Shown: positions 1 through 7,268, numbered from the stretch's first letter. The stretch is DNA of 7,268 nt from Betaproteobacteria bacterium (GCA_009921765.1 RFXC01000211.1:1-7268); one strand, 5' to 3'. Numbers and translations: made by a program. The notes: generated by a model from the letters alone, not told the origin.

Positions 1-1653
1 GTCAGCACGCTCACCACGGTGTTGAGCACGGCGGACCTTCCGCCTTCACAAGGTGGCACCGTCAGCGGGAGTGGTCCGTTTACGATCAGCCAGATCATTC
101 CCAGCAGCGCGCTGACGGTGAATGGCGCGTGGACAACCAGCACGACAATCACCGATGTCGCGGGCAACACCAGCGCCGCAACAAGCGGGGCATTCACGCT
201 TGACATCAGTGCGCCCTCCGCACCCTCGGTGAGCCTGCCCGAGTCGCCCAATGGCGTGAGCGCCGCTGAAGCTGCCAGTGCAGGCGGCACACCGGTGGTG
301 GTGATGCTGTCGCCCGATTTGCGAGTGGGCGACACCGTCAGCACCGTGGTCACCGATCCGAATGGCGCGGTGAGCACGCTTATTACGGTTTTGAGTACGG
401 CCGACCTTCCGCCTTCACAAGGAGGCACTGCGAGCGGGAGCGGTCCGTTTACGATCAGCCAGCTTATTCCGAGCAGCGCGCTGACGGTCAATGGCGCATG
501 GACCACCAGCACGACGATCACCGACGTGGCGGGTAATCCGAGCGCCGCAACAAGCGGCGGCTTCACGCTCGATATCTCTGCGCCTTCCACCCCATCGGTC
601 AGCCTGCCCGAGTCGCCCAGTGGCGTGAGCGCAGCCGAAGCCGCCAGTGCGGGGGGCACACCGGTGGTGGTGACGCTATCGCCCGATCTGCGGGTGGGCG
701 ACACCGTCAGCACCGTGGTCACCAACCCGAATGGCGTTGTCAGCACGCTCACCACGGTGTTGAGTACGGCCGACCTCCCGCCTTCACAGGGCGGGACCGC
801 CAGCGGGAGCGGTCCATTTACGATCAGCCAGCTTGTTCCGAGCAGCGCGCTGACGGTGAATGGCGCATGGACAACCAACACGACAATCACCGATGTGGCG
901 GGTAACACCAGCGCCGCAACAAGCGGCAGTTTTACACTTGACACCAGTGCGCCCTCCGCACCCTCGGTGAACCTGCCCGAGTCGCCGAACGGCGTGAGTG
1001 CAGCCGAGGGAGCGAGTGCAGGCGGCACACCCATCGTCGTGACCCTGTCATCCGATCTGCGAGTGGGCGACACGGTGCAGACCGTGGTCACCCACCCGAA
1101 TGGCATCACGACCACGCTTGCGACCGTCCTGACCGCAGCCCAGCTGCCGCCTTTGCAGGGGGGCACCGCTACCGGAAGCGGCCCGTTCACCATCGATCAG
1201 CTCATACCGACCAGCGCGCTCAGCATCGACGGCGCATGGACGACGAGCACCACCTTTATCGATGTGGCAGGAAACACGAGCCCGGGAGTGACCGGCGGCT
1301 TCACGCTCGACATCACTGCGCCGTCCACCCCGTCTGTGAGCCTGCCTGAGGCGCCGCTAGGGGTGTCACAGGCCGAAGCGGTCAGTCAGAGCGGTACGCC
1401 GATTCGTGTGGCATTGCCCGCGGATGCCAAGGCAGGCGACACGGTTCGCTCCGAAATCACCCGGCCAGACGGCGGCAAAATCACCCTCAGTACGGTGCTC
1501 GGGGCTTCCGACCTGGTGCAGGCAAGCGTGAGCCTGGTGATCCCGACGACCAGCCTCAATCTGGATGGCCCCTGGTCCACTTCAACGACGATCATCGATG
1601 CAGCCGGAAACGTCAGCGCACCAGCCAGCGCAGGCTTCATCCTTGATGTTCAG
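1..1653 (+). repeat. Type A Ig-like array, 369-bp (123-residue) period
   Basis: Units begin at 211, 580, 949 and 1318, each exactly 369 bp after the previous one. The partial unit 1-210 is the tail of an earlier copy. Each unit runs from 'APSxPSVSLPES', through 'GVSAAEAASAGGTP', 'RVGDTVSTVVT', 'LPPSQGGTASGSGPFTI' and 'GAWTTSTTI', to 'DVAGN' and 'FTLDI'. The full units at 211 and 580 differ at 11 of 123 residues (about 91% identical). The unit at 949 is more diverged and the one at 1318 is shortened. The 'AAEA..GTPV' and 'GDTV' pattern is typical of Ig-like domains in large adhesins. The array probably continues upstream of the window. Confidence 0.93.
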
Positions 1654-4600
1654 ATTCCAGCGGCGCCCGCGGCGATCCTCGCGCCAGCGAGCGATACGGG
1701 CGTCTTGGGCGACGGCCTGACCCGAGACAACACACCCACACTGTCGGGGTCTGGCACCCCTGGCGACAGCATCAGCATTCGTGATGCAAACGGGACAGCG
1801 ATCGCGTATGCGATCGTTCAGCCAGATGGAAGTTGGTCGGCAACCGTCCCCACAGCATTACCTGACGGATTGAACACGCTGCGGGTGGTCGCCACCGATC
1901 CATTCGGCAACGACAGCACGCCAACGCTGGTGCCGATCGTCATTGACACGCAAGCGCCGGGCATCCCGTCCGCGGTGCTGGCGTCATCAAGCGATTCCGG
2001 CATTCAGGGTGATGGCCGAACCAACGACGCCACCCCGACGATTCAGGGCACAGGCGCCAACCCCGGCGATACGATCACGGTCACCATGCCCGGCACCGGC
2101 GAGGTCCTGACGACCACGGTCGCTGCCGATGGATCCTGGAGCGCGACCCCTCTGCAGGCCATCGCCGATGGCACTGCCGGAACCGTACGGGTAGTCGCAA
2201 GCGATACCGCGGGCAATACCAGTGGTGAGCGGCGGGTCCCTCTGGTGATCGACATCAGCAGTCCTTCCGGGCTCATTGCCGATCTTGCGCTCTCAAGCGA
2301 CACTGGCACGTCGGGTGATCGGATCACGAGCGACAGCACGCCAACCATCAGCGGTACGGGGTCACCTGGCGACACGATCACGATCAAGGACGGCGGGGTG
2401 ACGCTGGGTACCGCCGTGGTGGCGGCGGACGGCAGTTGGTCGATCACGCCGAGCACCTCGCTGTCAGACGGAACGCACCCGCTGGCAGCCACTGCAACCG
2501 ACACGGCCGGCAACACCAGTGCACCGGTAACGCTTCCCATCACGATCGATACCCTCGCGCCCACCGTCGTGGTGAGCAGCGTCGCGGGCGACGCGGTCGA
2601 CAACAACAGCAGCACTCCGACTCCGACCGACGGCACCTTTGACGCCGCCGAGCGAGGCGTTTCCCCCTCCAGCGTGACCACAAGGCCCGTGATCAGCGGC
2701 ACGACCGATGCAGAGATCGGCCAGAGCGTCTCGATTACGCTCAATGGGCGAACGGTGCAAGCCACCGTCCAGGCGGGATCAAGCGGTCAGCCGAACGTCT
2801 GGTCAACCAGTCTGCCCGAAGCCGACGCGCTCGCGCTGAACCACGGCAACAGTTATTCCATCACTGCGTCGGTCACAGACCGTGCAGGCAATGCGGCAAC
2901 CGATGCCGACAACAAGCTGGTGGCCAATACCGCTGCGCCCGACGTACCCACTGTTCTGGAGCGTTATGCGAGCACGCTCACTCCAACGCTGAGCGGCCGG
3001 GCCTTCAAGGTCGATCCCGCGAATGCATCAAACACCATTCCTCTTTCGAGCGGCGATGCCCTGGTGGTCACCCTGGAGGGTGTTCGCTACAGCCTGACAC
3101 TGGGCGGAGCGAATACGGCAACACGGCTATCCGACAATTCATCGGTCAGCGGTGGCCTGCTTGCCTACTCGGCAGGTAACTGGACGCTTGCCGTTGCACC
3201 CGGCAATCTGATTGCTGATGGTTCCTTTAACGTGGTGGTGACAGCGACCGCAGCAGGAAGCAGTCGCTCCGACATCAGTTCGCAAGAGTTGCACGTCAAT
3301 CGGGTGCCGCCGGCCATCGCGCTGGCTCCGGTTTCACCTGATTCGTCAGCCCGTAGCGTGGTGAACGGACTGGAAGATGATCAGCCGCTTACGATTCATG
3401 GCACCACCGACGCTGAAGTTGGCGCCACGGTCACCCTGACCGGGCTCGATGGAATCGTTCGCACCGCGACCGTCCTGGCTGGTGCTTCAGGCCAACCCAA
3501 CACCTTCAGCCTGGTGATTCCTGGTGCGCAGGTTGATCTGTTCACCGAGGGCACCAAGACGCTGGCGGCAAGCGTTACCAACCGCTATGGACTTACCAAC
3601 GTCGATACCGAAAGCGTGCTGGTTGACACGGTGGCTCCGGTCGCGCCAGGCGCGGTGCTCGATCCGGCAAGCGACAGCGGACAGCAGGGTGACTCACAGA
3701 CCAAGGATGACACGCCGACCTTCTCCGGCACCGGAACAGCGGGCGACACGATCACGATTCGCGATGGAGCGGGTCGCATCATTGCGTCTGCACTGGTGCA
3801 GTCTGACGGCACCTGGAGCGCAACGCCTGCTCAATCGTTGTCCGAAGGTGTCAACGCACTTCTCGTGACCGCCACCGATCCTGCTGGCAACGCAGGCGCT
3901 GCAGCGTCGCTGTCAGTGACGATCGACACACAGGCACCGGTAGCGCCAACCGCCATTCTGTCGCCGGCCAGCGATTCGGGTGTGACCGGAGACGGCATCA
4001 CCAACGACGCAACACCCACACTGTCGGGAGCCGGCGCATCGCCCGGTGATGTAATCACCGTGACGATGCCGCTCACCGGAGAAATTCTTACTGCGGTGGT
4101 CGGCGCCAATGGCGCCTGGAGCGTCACTCCGACGCAACCCTTGCCCAATGGCGCTGCAGGCAATGCCTCGATCACAGCGACCGACGCAGCAGGCAATGTC
4201 AGCCCTGCAACCGCTCTCCCTTTGATGATCGACACGCAGGCCCCGTCGGCTGCCGGCATCTCGCTGCCCGAGGCGCCAGGCGGGGTTAATCGCGCAGAAG
4301 CAGACAGCAACAGCGGCACCCCGCTGGTGATCACGCTGCCTGCGGATGCCAGGGTGGGCGATACGGTCACCACGACGGTGACCCAGCCCGGCGGTGGAAC
4401 CTTGACGCTCACCACAGTCCTCTCGGCTTCGGATCTTCCCCCTGCGCAAGGTGGACAGGCTTCCGGGAGCGGGCCGTTCACGGTGACGCAGGTGATCCCC
4501 AGCAGCCGACTCTCACCCGATGGCGTATGGTCGACCAGCACATCGATCAGCGACACCGCCGGCAATGCCGGCTCACCGGCGATCGGAGCGTTCACGCTCG

Positions 4601-7268
4601 ATACCGCAATCGTGACGCCGACCGCATCCCTTGCGCCGGCGAGCGACACGGGTACCGCCGGTGACAACCGCACCAGCGACGCGACGCCCACTTTAAGCGG
4701 CACCGGTACACCGGGCGATACGATCACGGTCAAGGATGCAGCCGGCAATGTGGTTGCCAGCGCTACCGTACAACCCAATGGCAACTGGAGTGCAACCCCT
4801 CTGTCGGCCCTGCCAGATGGCTCAGCCACTCTTGAGCTGACTGCGACCGATGCCGCGGGCAATATCAGCGATCCCGTCCGGGTTCCGCTTGTGATCGATT
4901 CGACCGCACCAGCCGCCCCCGTGTTGTCGAGCGCCAGCGACAATCTGGGCCCGATCACGGGCACGCTTGTATCGGGTTCGCGCACCGATGATGCAACCCC
5001 GACCCTGGTGTTTACGGCCGAGGCTGGAACCACCGTGAGGATCTACGACGGCTCCACACTGCTCGGTGCGGCGACCGAGGGGCCGGCGGGTACCTTTACG
5101 TTTACGCCCGGCGCTGCGCTTGCCGATGGCCTCCATCGGATGTCGGCCGCAGCCAGCGACGCATCAGGCAACGCAAGCGGACCGTCCATCTCATTTCCCC
5201 TGACGATCGACACCAGCGCCCCGAACGCCCCGGTGCTGGCGAGCGCAACCGACAACGCCGGATCGCTGACAGGCAATCTGGCTGCCGGCGCAATCACGGA
5301 TGACACGACGCCCACGCTTGTGTTTACTGCCGAGGCGGGTGCGGTGGTCAAGGTGTTCGACGGGTCAACACTCCTTGGCGTGGCCACGGAAGGCCCGGCG
5401 GGATCATTCAGTTTTGTTCCGGCGACTGCGCTTGCCGAGGGATCGCACAGCTTTACCGCGACTGCGACGGATGCCGCTGGCAACACCAGCAGTCCATCTG
5501 CTGCGTTTGCGATCGTGATTGACGCGAGCGTGGGCAGTGCGCCGGTGCTGACCCTGGTCACCGATGATGTCGGAACCAATACGGGCACGCTGTCGGGCGG
5601 CGCTGTCACCGACGACAGCCAACCCACGCTGGTCTTTACCGCCGAACCAGGGGCTTTGGTGCGTATCTATGACGGCACCACACTGCTGGGGGCAGCCACG
5701 GAGGGGCCCGCGGGCACCTTCACATTCACACCAACCGCTCCGCTCGTCGAAGGCGCCCACAGCCTCACAGCAACAGCAACGGATGCGGCGGGCAATGCAA
5801 GTGGCGCCTCGACTGCGTTTGCGCTGACGGTTGATGCGAGTGCGCCGGCCTCGCCTTCACTGGTGAGTGCGACCGATGATGTTGGGCCAGTCACGGGATC
5901 CGTTGCAAACGGCGGCAGCACCAACGACACGCGGCCCACGCTGGTATTCACAGCCGAGGCTGGATCGCTCGTGAAGGTATATGACGGTGCAACGCTGCTT
6001 GGCACCGCAGTTGAAGGGCCCGCAGGAACCTACACGCTGACACCCGCGTCGCCGCTTGCGCAGGGCGCGCACAGCGTGACCGCCACCGCCTCGGATACCG
6101 CCGGCAACGCAAGCGCGGCATCGAGCGCCTGGGTGATCACCGTTGACACCGCAGCTCCTGTTGCGCCGGTTCTCACCTCAATCTCGGACGATCAGGGCTC
6201 GGCAACGGGTTCCCTCGCGAGCGGCGCGAGTACAGACGACGCGATGCCCACACTGGTATTGACTGCCGAAGCCGGCAGCACGGTGCAAATCTACGACGGG
6301 TCGACGCTTCTCGGATCAGCCACCGAAGGGCCAGCCGGAACCTTCACGTTCACGCCGGGCTCTGCGCTTGCCGACGGGGCGCACAGCTTTACAGCGGTTG
6401 CGACCGATGCAGCGGGAAACACGGGCCCCGCATCCAGTGCGTTTCCTATCGTGATCGACACCACCGCACCCGGTAACCCAGTCCTGGCGAGTGTGACGGA
6501 CGATATCAGCCCTGCGACTGGCCCGCTTGCGAGCGGGGGGCGCACGAACGACACGCAACCCACATTGGTGTTCACCGCCGAGCCGGGGTCAACGGTCAGT
6601 GTCTACGACGGCTCGACGCTGCTGGGCGTTGCGAACGAGGGCCCTGCGGGAACATTCACTTTTATGCCGGCGCTCGCCTTGTCTGAGGGATTGCACAGCT
6701 TCAGCGCAACCGCCAGCGACGCCTCCGGCAACACCAGCGGCGCGTCCACCGCGTTTGCCGTGACAATCGATACCACCGCGCCTGCCGCGCCTGCGCTGGT
6801 GAGCGGCACCGACGATGTTGGCCCGGTCACCGGGGCCATTACGAGCGGCGGTTCAACCAACGACGCTCAGCCAGCCCTGGTGTTCACGGCCGAGGCAGGT
6901 TCGACGGTCAAGGTCTACGACGGCGCAACGCTGCTCGGCACCGCAACCGAAGGCCCGGCGGGACGGTTCACCTTCACGCCAAGCACTCCGCTTGGCGACG
7001 GCCCACACAGTTTCACCGCAACCGCAACCGATATCTCGGGCAATACGAGTGGCGCATCGACCGCGCTGCCCATCACCATTGATACGGCAGCGCCTTCTTC
7101 GCCTGTGATGGTGTCCGCAGCCGATGATGTGAGCCCGCTTACCGGTTCGCTCACGAGCGGCTCGTCAACCAACGACGCAAGCCCGACGCTATCCCTGACT
7201 GCTGAACCCGGCAGCACTGTTCGCATCTATCGGGCGGGCACGCTGCTTGGCACGGCGGTCGAGGACCC
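1..7268 (+). CDS. Internal segment of a giant Ig-like repeat protein (probable secreted adhesin), partial at both ends
   Basis: Frame 1 is open across the whole window, with no in-frame stop in 2422 codons. It enters in the middle of a repeat and leaves in the middle of another, so both ends are missing. The translation is a chain of about 20 beta-rich Ig-like domains, rich in Thr, Ser, Ala, Gly, Val and Asp. Each has a late 'TDxAGNxS' motif followed by 'xxIDTxAP' at the junction to the next domain. I found no Cys and about 11 Lys, a composition common in large type I-secreted adhesins. By family knowledge, such proteins act outside the cell in surface attachment and biofilm formation. The N-terminal retention region and the C-terminal RTX and secretion signal that would confirm this are not in the window. 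The exact ligand and gene name cannot be given. A repeat protein exported by another route is the main alternative. Confidence 0.93.
1318..1653 (+). repeat. Shortened terminal type A unit (112 residues)
   Basis: This is the last unit of the A array. It keeps the 'SVSLPEAP', 'QAEA', 'GDTV', 'GPWSTSTTI' and 'DAAGN' landmarks, but is 336 bp instead of 369 bp. The missing 11 residues map to the loop after the conserved 'SDL'. Full units have 'PPSQGGTASGS' there before the next strand, while this unit goes straight to 'VQASVSLVIP'. The reading frame is kept. The unit joins directly to the first B domain, so it forms the border between two domain families. Confidence 0.85.
1654..1953 (+). repeat. 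Type B Ig-like domain B1 (100 residues)
   Basis: B1 starts after the degenerate A/B junction 'FILDVQ'. It carries 'ASDTGVLGDGLTRDNTPTLS', then 'GTPGDSISIRD', 'VQPDGSWSAT', 'LPDG' and 'ATDPFGN', and ends in 'IVIDTQ'. The motif order 'SDxGxxGD..T.D.TPT..G', 'GDxI.I.D', 'DGSWS' and 'ATDxxGN' is that of the common Big-type domains in BapA-like adhesins. It resembles B4 most closely ('IRD.xG..IA.A.VQ.DG.WSAT', same length). Confidence 0.88.
1954..2259 (+). repeat. Type B Ig-like domain B2 (102 residues)
   Basis: B2 opens with 'APGIPSAVL' and has 'SSDSGIQGDGRTNDATPT', 'NPGDTITVTMPGTGEVLT', 'DGSWSATP', 'ASDTAGNTS' and 'PLVIDI'. The insertion-like 'VTMPxTGExLT' segment separates it from B1 and B3 and is shared only with B5 in this window. 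The junction to B3 is 'IDISSPS' rather than the usual 'IDTxAP'. Confidence 0.88.
2260..2556 (+). repeat. Type B Ig-like domain B3 (99 residues)
   Basis: B3 has 'SSDTGTSGDRITSDSTPTIS', 'GSPGDTITIKD', 'AADGSWSITP', 'LSDGTHPL', 'ATDTAGNTS' and 'PITIDT'. It is the third and last domain of the first B run and is followed by the structurally different C1. Its length and motif order are standard for the family. Confidence 0.87.
2557..2934 (+). repeat. Ig-like domain C1 (126 residues), diverged type
   Basis: C1 begins at 'APTVVVSSV' and has a long Asn, Ser and Thr-rich N-terminal part ('DNNSSTPTPTDGTFDAAERG') before the Ig-like core 'ISGTTDAEIGQSVSITLNG'. This is followed by 'VQAGSSGQPNVW', 'LNHGNSYSITASVTDRAGN' and 'VANTAAP'. 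It is the longest unit in the window. The core ('GTTDAE.G..V', 'AG.SGQPN') is shared with C3 but not with A, B or D. The Ig-like call rests on the 'SVTDRAGN' end and the linker, and its function is unknown. Confidence 0.75.
2935..3306 (+). repeat. Ig-like domain C2 (124 residues), single copy
   Basis: C2 begins at 'APDVPTVLERYAST' and has 'LTPTLSGRAF', 'LSSGDALVVTLEGVRYSLTL', 'GNWTLAVAPGN', 'IADGSFNVVVTATA' and then 'LHVNRVPP'. The order 'TPT.SG', 'GD.L.V...G..Y.L', 'G.WTL', 'L.DG.F.V..TA' resembles the Ig-like domains found between Bap-type repeats. The usual 'D.AGN' motif is replaced by 'AAGSSRSD'. No close second copy is present in the window. Hand-counted GC over 2941-3300 is 213 of 360 (about 59%), somewhat below the 63-68% counted in three lines of the D array. 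Confidence 0.72.
3307..3633 (+). repeat. Ig-like domain C3 (109 residues), relative of C1
   Basis: C3 opens with 'PPAIALAPVSPDSSARSVVN', then 'GLEDDQPLTIHGTTDAEVGA', 'VLAGASGQPNTFSLVIPG', 'FTEGTKTLAASVTN' and 'LVDTVAP'. It shares 'GTTDAE.GA/Q.V' and 'AG.SGQPN' with C1 at matching positions but lacks the long C1 N-terminal part. The 'D.AGN' motif is replaced by 'NRYGLTN'. It returns the chain to B-type domains through a standard 'VDTVAP' linker. Confidence 0.74.
3634..3933 (+). repeat. Type B Ig-like domain B4 (100 residues)
   Basis: B4 has 'PASDSGQQGDSQTKDDTPTF', 'GTAGDTITIRD', 'VQSDGTWSATP', 'LSEGVNAL', 'ATDPAGN' and 'VTIDTQAP'. It has the same length as B1 and the same specific 'IRD' and 'ATDP.GN' variants, and it also ends in 'IDTQAP'. 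It is therefore best read as the counterpart of B1 after duplication of a two-domain block. Confidence 0.88.
3934..4239 (+). repeat. Type B Ig-like domain B5 (102 residues)
   Basis: B5 has 'SPASDSGVTGDGITNDATPT', 'SPGDVITVTMPLTGEILT', 'NGAWSVTP', 'LPNGAAGNASITATDAAGN' and 'PLMIDTQAP'. It shares the diagnostic 'VTMPxTGExLT' segment, the 'TNDATPT' block and the exact 102-residue length with B2. It leads into the isolated A unit. Confidence 0.88.
4240..4608 (+). repeat. Isolated full-length type A unit A5 (123 residues)
   Basis: This single A domain lies about 2.6 kb downstream of the end of the A array and is flanked by B domains on both sides. It has exactly 369 bp and all A landmarks: 'GISLPEAPGGVNRAEA', 'SGTPLVITLPADARVGDTV', 'LPPAQGGQASGSGPFTV', 'VIPSSRLS', 'GVWSTSTSI', 'DTAGN' and 'FTLDT'. 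Unlike the nearer shortened unit at 1318, it keeps the 11-residue 'PPxQGG' loop. The 'LPADAxxGDTV' wording is nearer to the 1318 unit than to the units at 211 and 580. Confidence 0.9.
4609..4905 (+). repeat. Type B Ig-like domain B6 (99 residues)
   Basis: B6 starts 'IVTPTASLAPASDTGTAGDN' and continues with 'TSDATPTLSGTGTPGDTITV', 'KDAAGNVVASATVQPNGNWS', 'LPDGSATLELTATDAAGN' and 'VPLVIDSTAP'. As with B1, it follows an A unit through a degenerate junction without the usual 'AP' pair. It is the last B domain before the D array. Confidence 0.88.
4906..7268 (+). repeat. Type D Ig-like array, 312-bp (104-residue) period
   Basis: Units start at 4906, 5218, 5530, 5842, 6154, 6466, 6778 and 7090. Seven are complete at exactly 312 bp each, and the eighth is cut by the window end. 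The consensus runs 'APxxPVLxSxTDD.GP.TG', 'SGGxTND.xPTLVFTAEAG', 'STVxVYDGSTLLGxATEGPA', 'GTFTFTPxxxLADGxHSFTA', then 'TATDAAGNTSGASxAF' and 'VTIDT'. The 'LLG' and 'EGPAG' cores are nearly invariant. The units at 5842 and 6778 share 74 of 104 residues by hand count, so D units are more diverged than the best A pair, yet no unit has gained or lost a residue. This is a rod-like stalk typical of giant adhesins. It probably continues downstream. Confidence 0.94.
7090..7268 (+). repeat. Partial eighth type D unit with altered core motif
   Basis: The unit starts with 'APSSPVMVSAADDVSPLTGS' and keeps 'TNDASPTLSLTAEPGSTVRI'. The 'YDGSTLLG' core then becomes 'YRAGTLLG', and 'EGPAG' becomes 'EDP' at the last codons. 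The length is kept to the window edge. This may be the start of a more diverged region closing the array, but only 59 full codons are visible. Confidence 0.8.

Noticed and set aside
1..1653. Period of 369 bp considered as a CRISPR, satellite or mobile-element repeat
   Set aside because: The repeats are in frame, protein-coding, contiguous without spacers, and differ often at silent sites. No terminal inverted repeats or transposase are present.
1799..1816. Inverted repeat CGATCGC-GTAT-GCGATCG, a possible small hairpin
   Set aside because: It lies inside the B1 coding sequence, has only a 7-bp stem and no following T tract, so a terminator or regulatory role is not supported.
3524..3868. Out-of-frame plus-strand open frames here and at 2436, 5300, 5564, 6527 and 6815
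   Set aside because: They are Arg-rich, low-complexity translations in the wrong frame of the same repeats, with no credible domain.
3831..5033. 400-codon open frame on the minus strand, with others at 2043-2765 and 5043-5627
   Set aside because: They lie opposite a continuous, clearly repetitive coding frame. Their long length follows from GC-rich third positions and repetition, and they show no independent domain.
5667..7226. Series of minus-strand frames spaced by the repeat period, ending in similar peptides such as 'PSSVEPS'
   Set aside because: Their common stop is the reverse complement of CTA spanning the codons for the conserved 'VYDG' or 'IYDG' motif, so they recur with the 312-bp period as a by-product of the D repeats.
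1..7268. RTX nonapeptides, RGD motif, signal peptide or membrane segments that would fix the adhesin subclass
   Set aside because: None was found in the translated frame, so no subclass or gene symbol was assigned.

Overview
The window is a single protein-coding stretch. Forward frame 1 stays open from base 1 to base 7268 (2422 complete codons plus two bases) with no stop codon, and neither the true start nor the true stop lies inside. The product is an internal segment of a giant, highly repetitive protein built from tandem bacterial Ig-like domains of about 100 to 126 residues, each ending in a strand and linker of the form 'xxIDTxAP'. This architecture is typical of very large secreted or surface adhesins (BapA, SiiE or LapA-like, usually exported by type I secretion). 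The segment has no cysteine and only about 11 lysines. It contains no RTX nonapeptides, signal sequence or membrane segment, so the family assignment rests on the Ig-like arrays alone.

Layout by domain type (A to D are my labels). 1-1653: an array of type A units with an exact 369-bp (123-residue) period, made of a partial copy, three full copies and a fourth shortened by 11 residues. 1654-2556: three type B domains (100, 102 and 99 residues). 2557-3633: three non-identical domains C1, C2 and C3 (126, 124 and 109 residues), of which C1 and C3 resemble each other. 3634-4239: two more B domains that match the first B pair in order and exact length. 4240-4608: a lone full-length A unit. 4609-4905: one more B domain. 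4906-7268: an array of type D units with an exact 312-bp (104-residue) period, seven full copies and a partial eighth running off the window.

The base composition is GC-rich (about 57-68% in the lines I counted) and codons are strongly biased toward GC-rich third positions. With the Ig-like adhesin architecture, this suggests a high-GC proteobacterium. A betaproteobacterium of the Burkholderiales type is plausible but unproven. No RNA gene, mobile element, CRISPR array, promoter or terminator is visible. The other open frames on both strands are shadows of the repeats. I see no evidence for a new multi-gene system. The interest lies in the mosaic architecture: two exactly periodic arrays of different domain families, joined by a connector that shows a supra-domain duplication.
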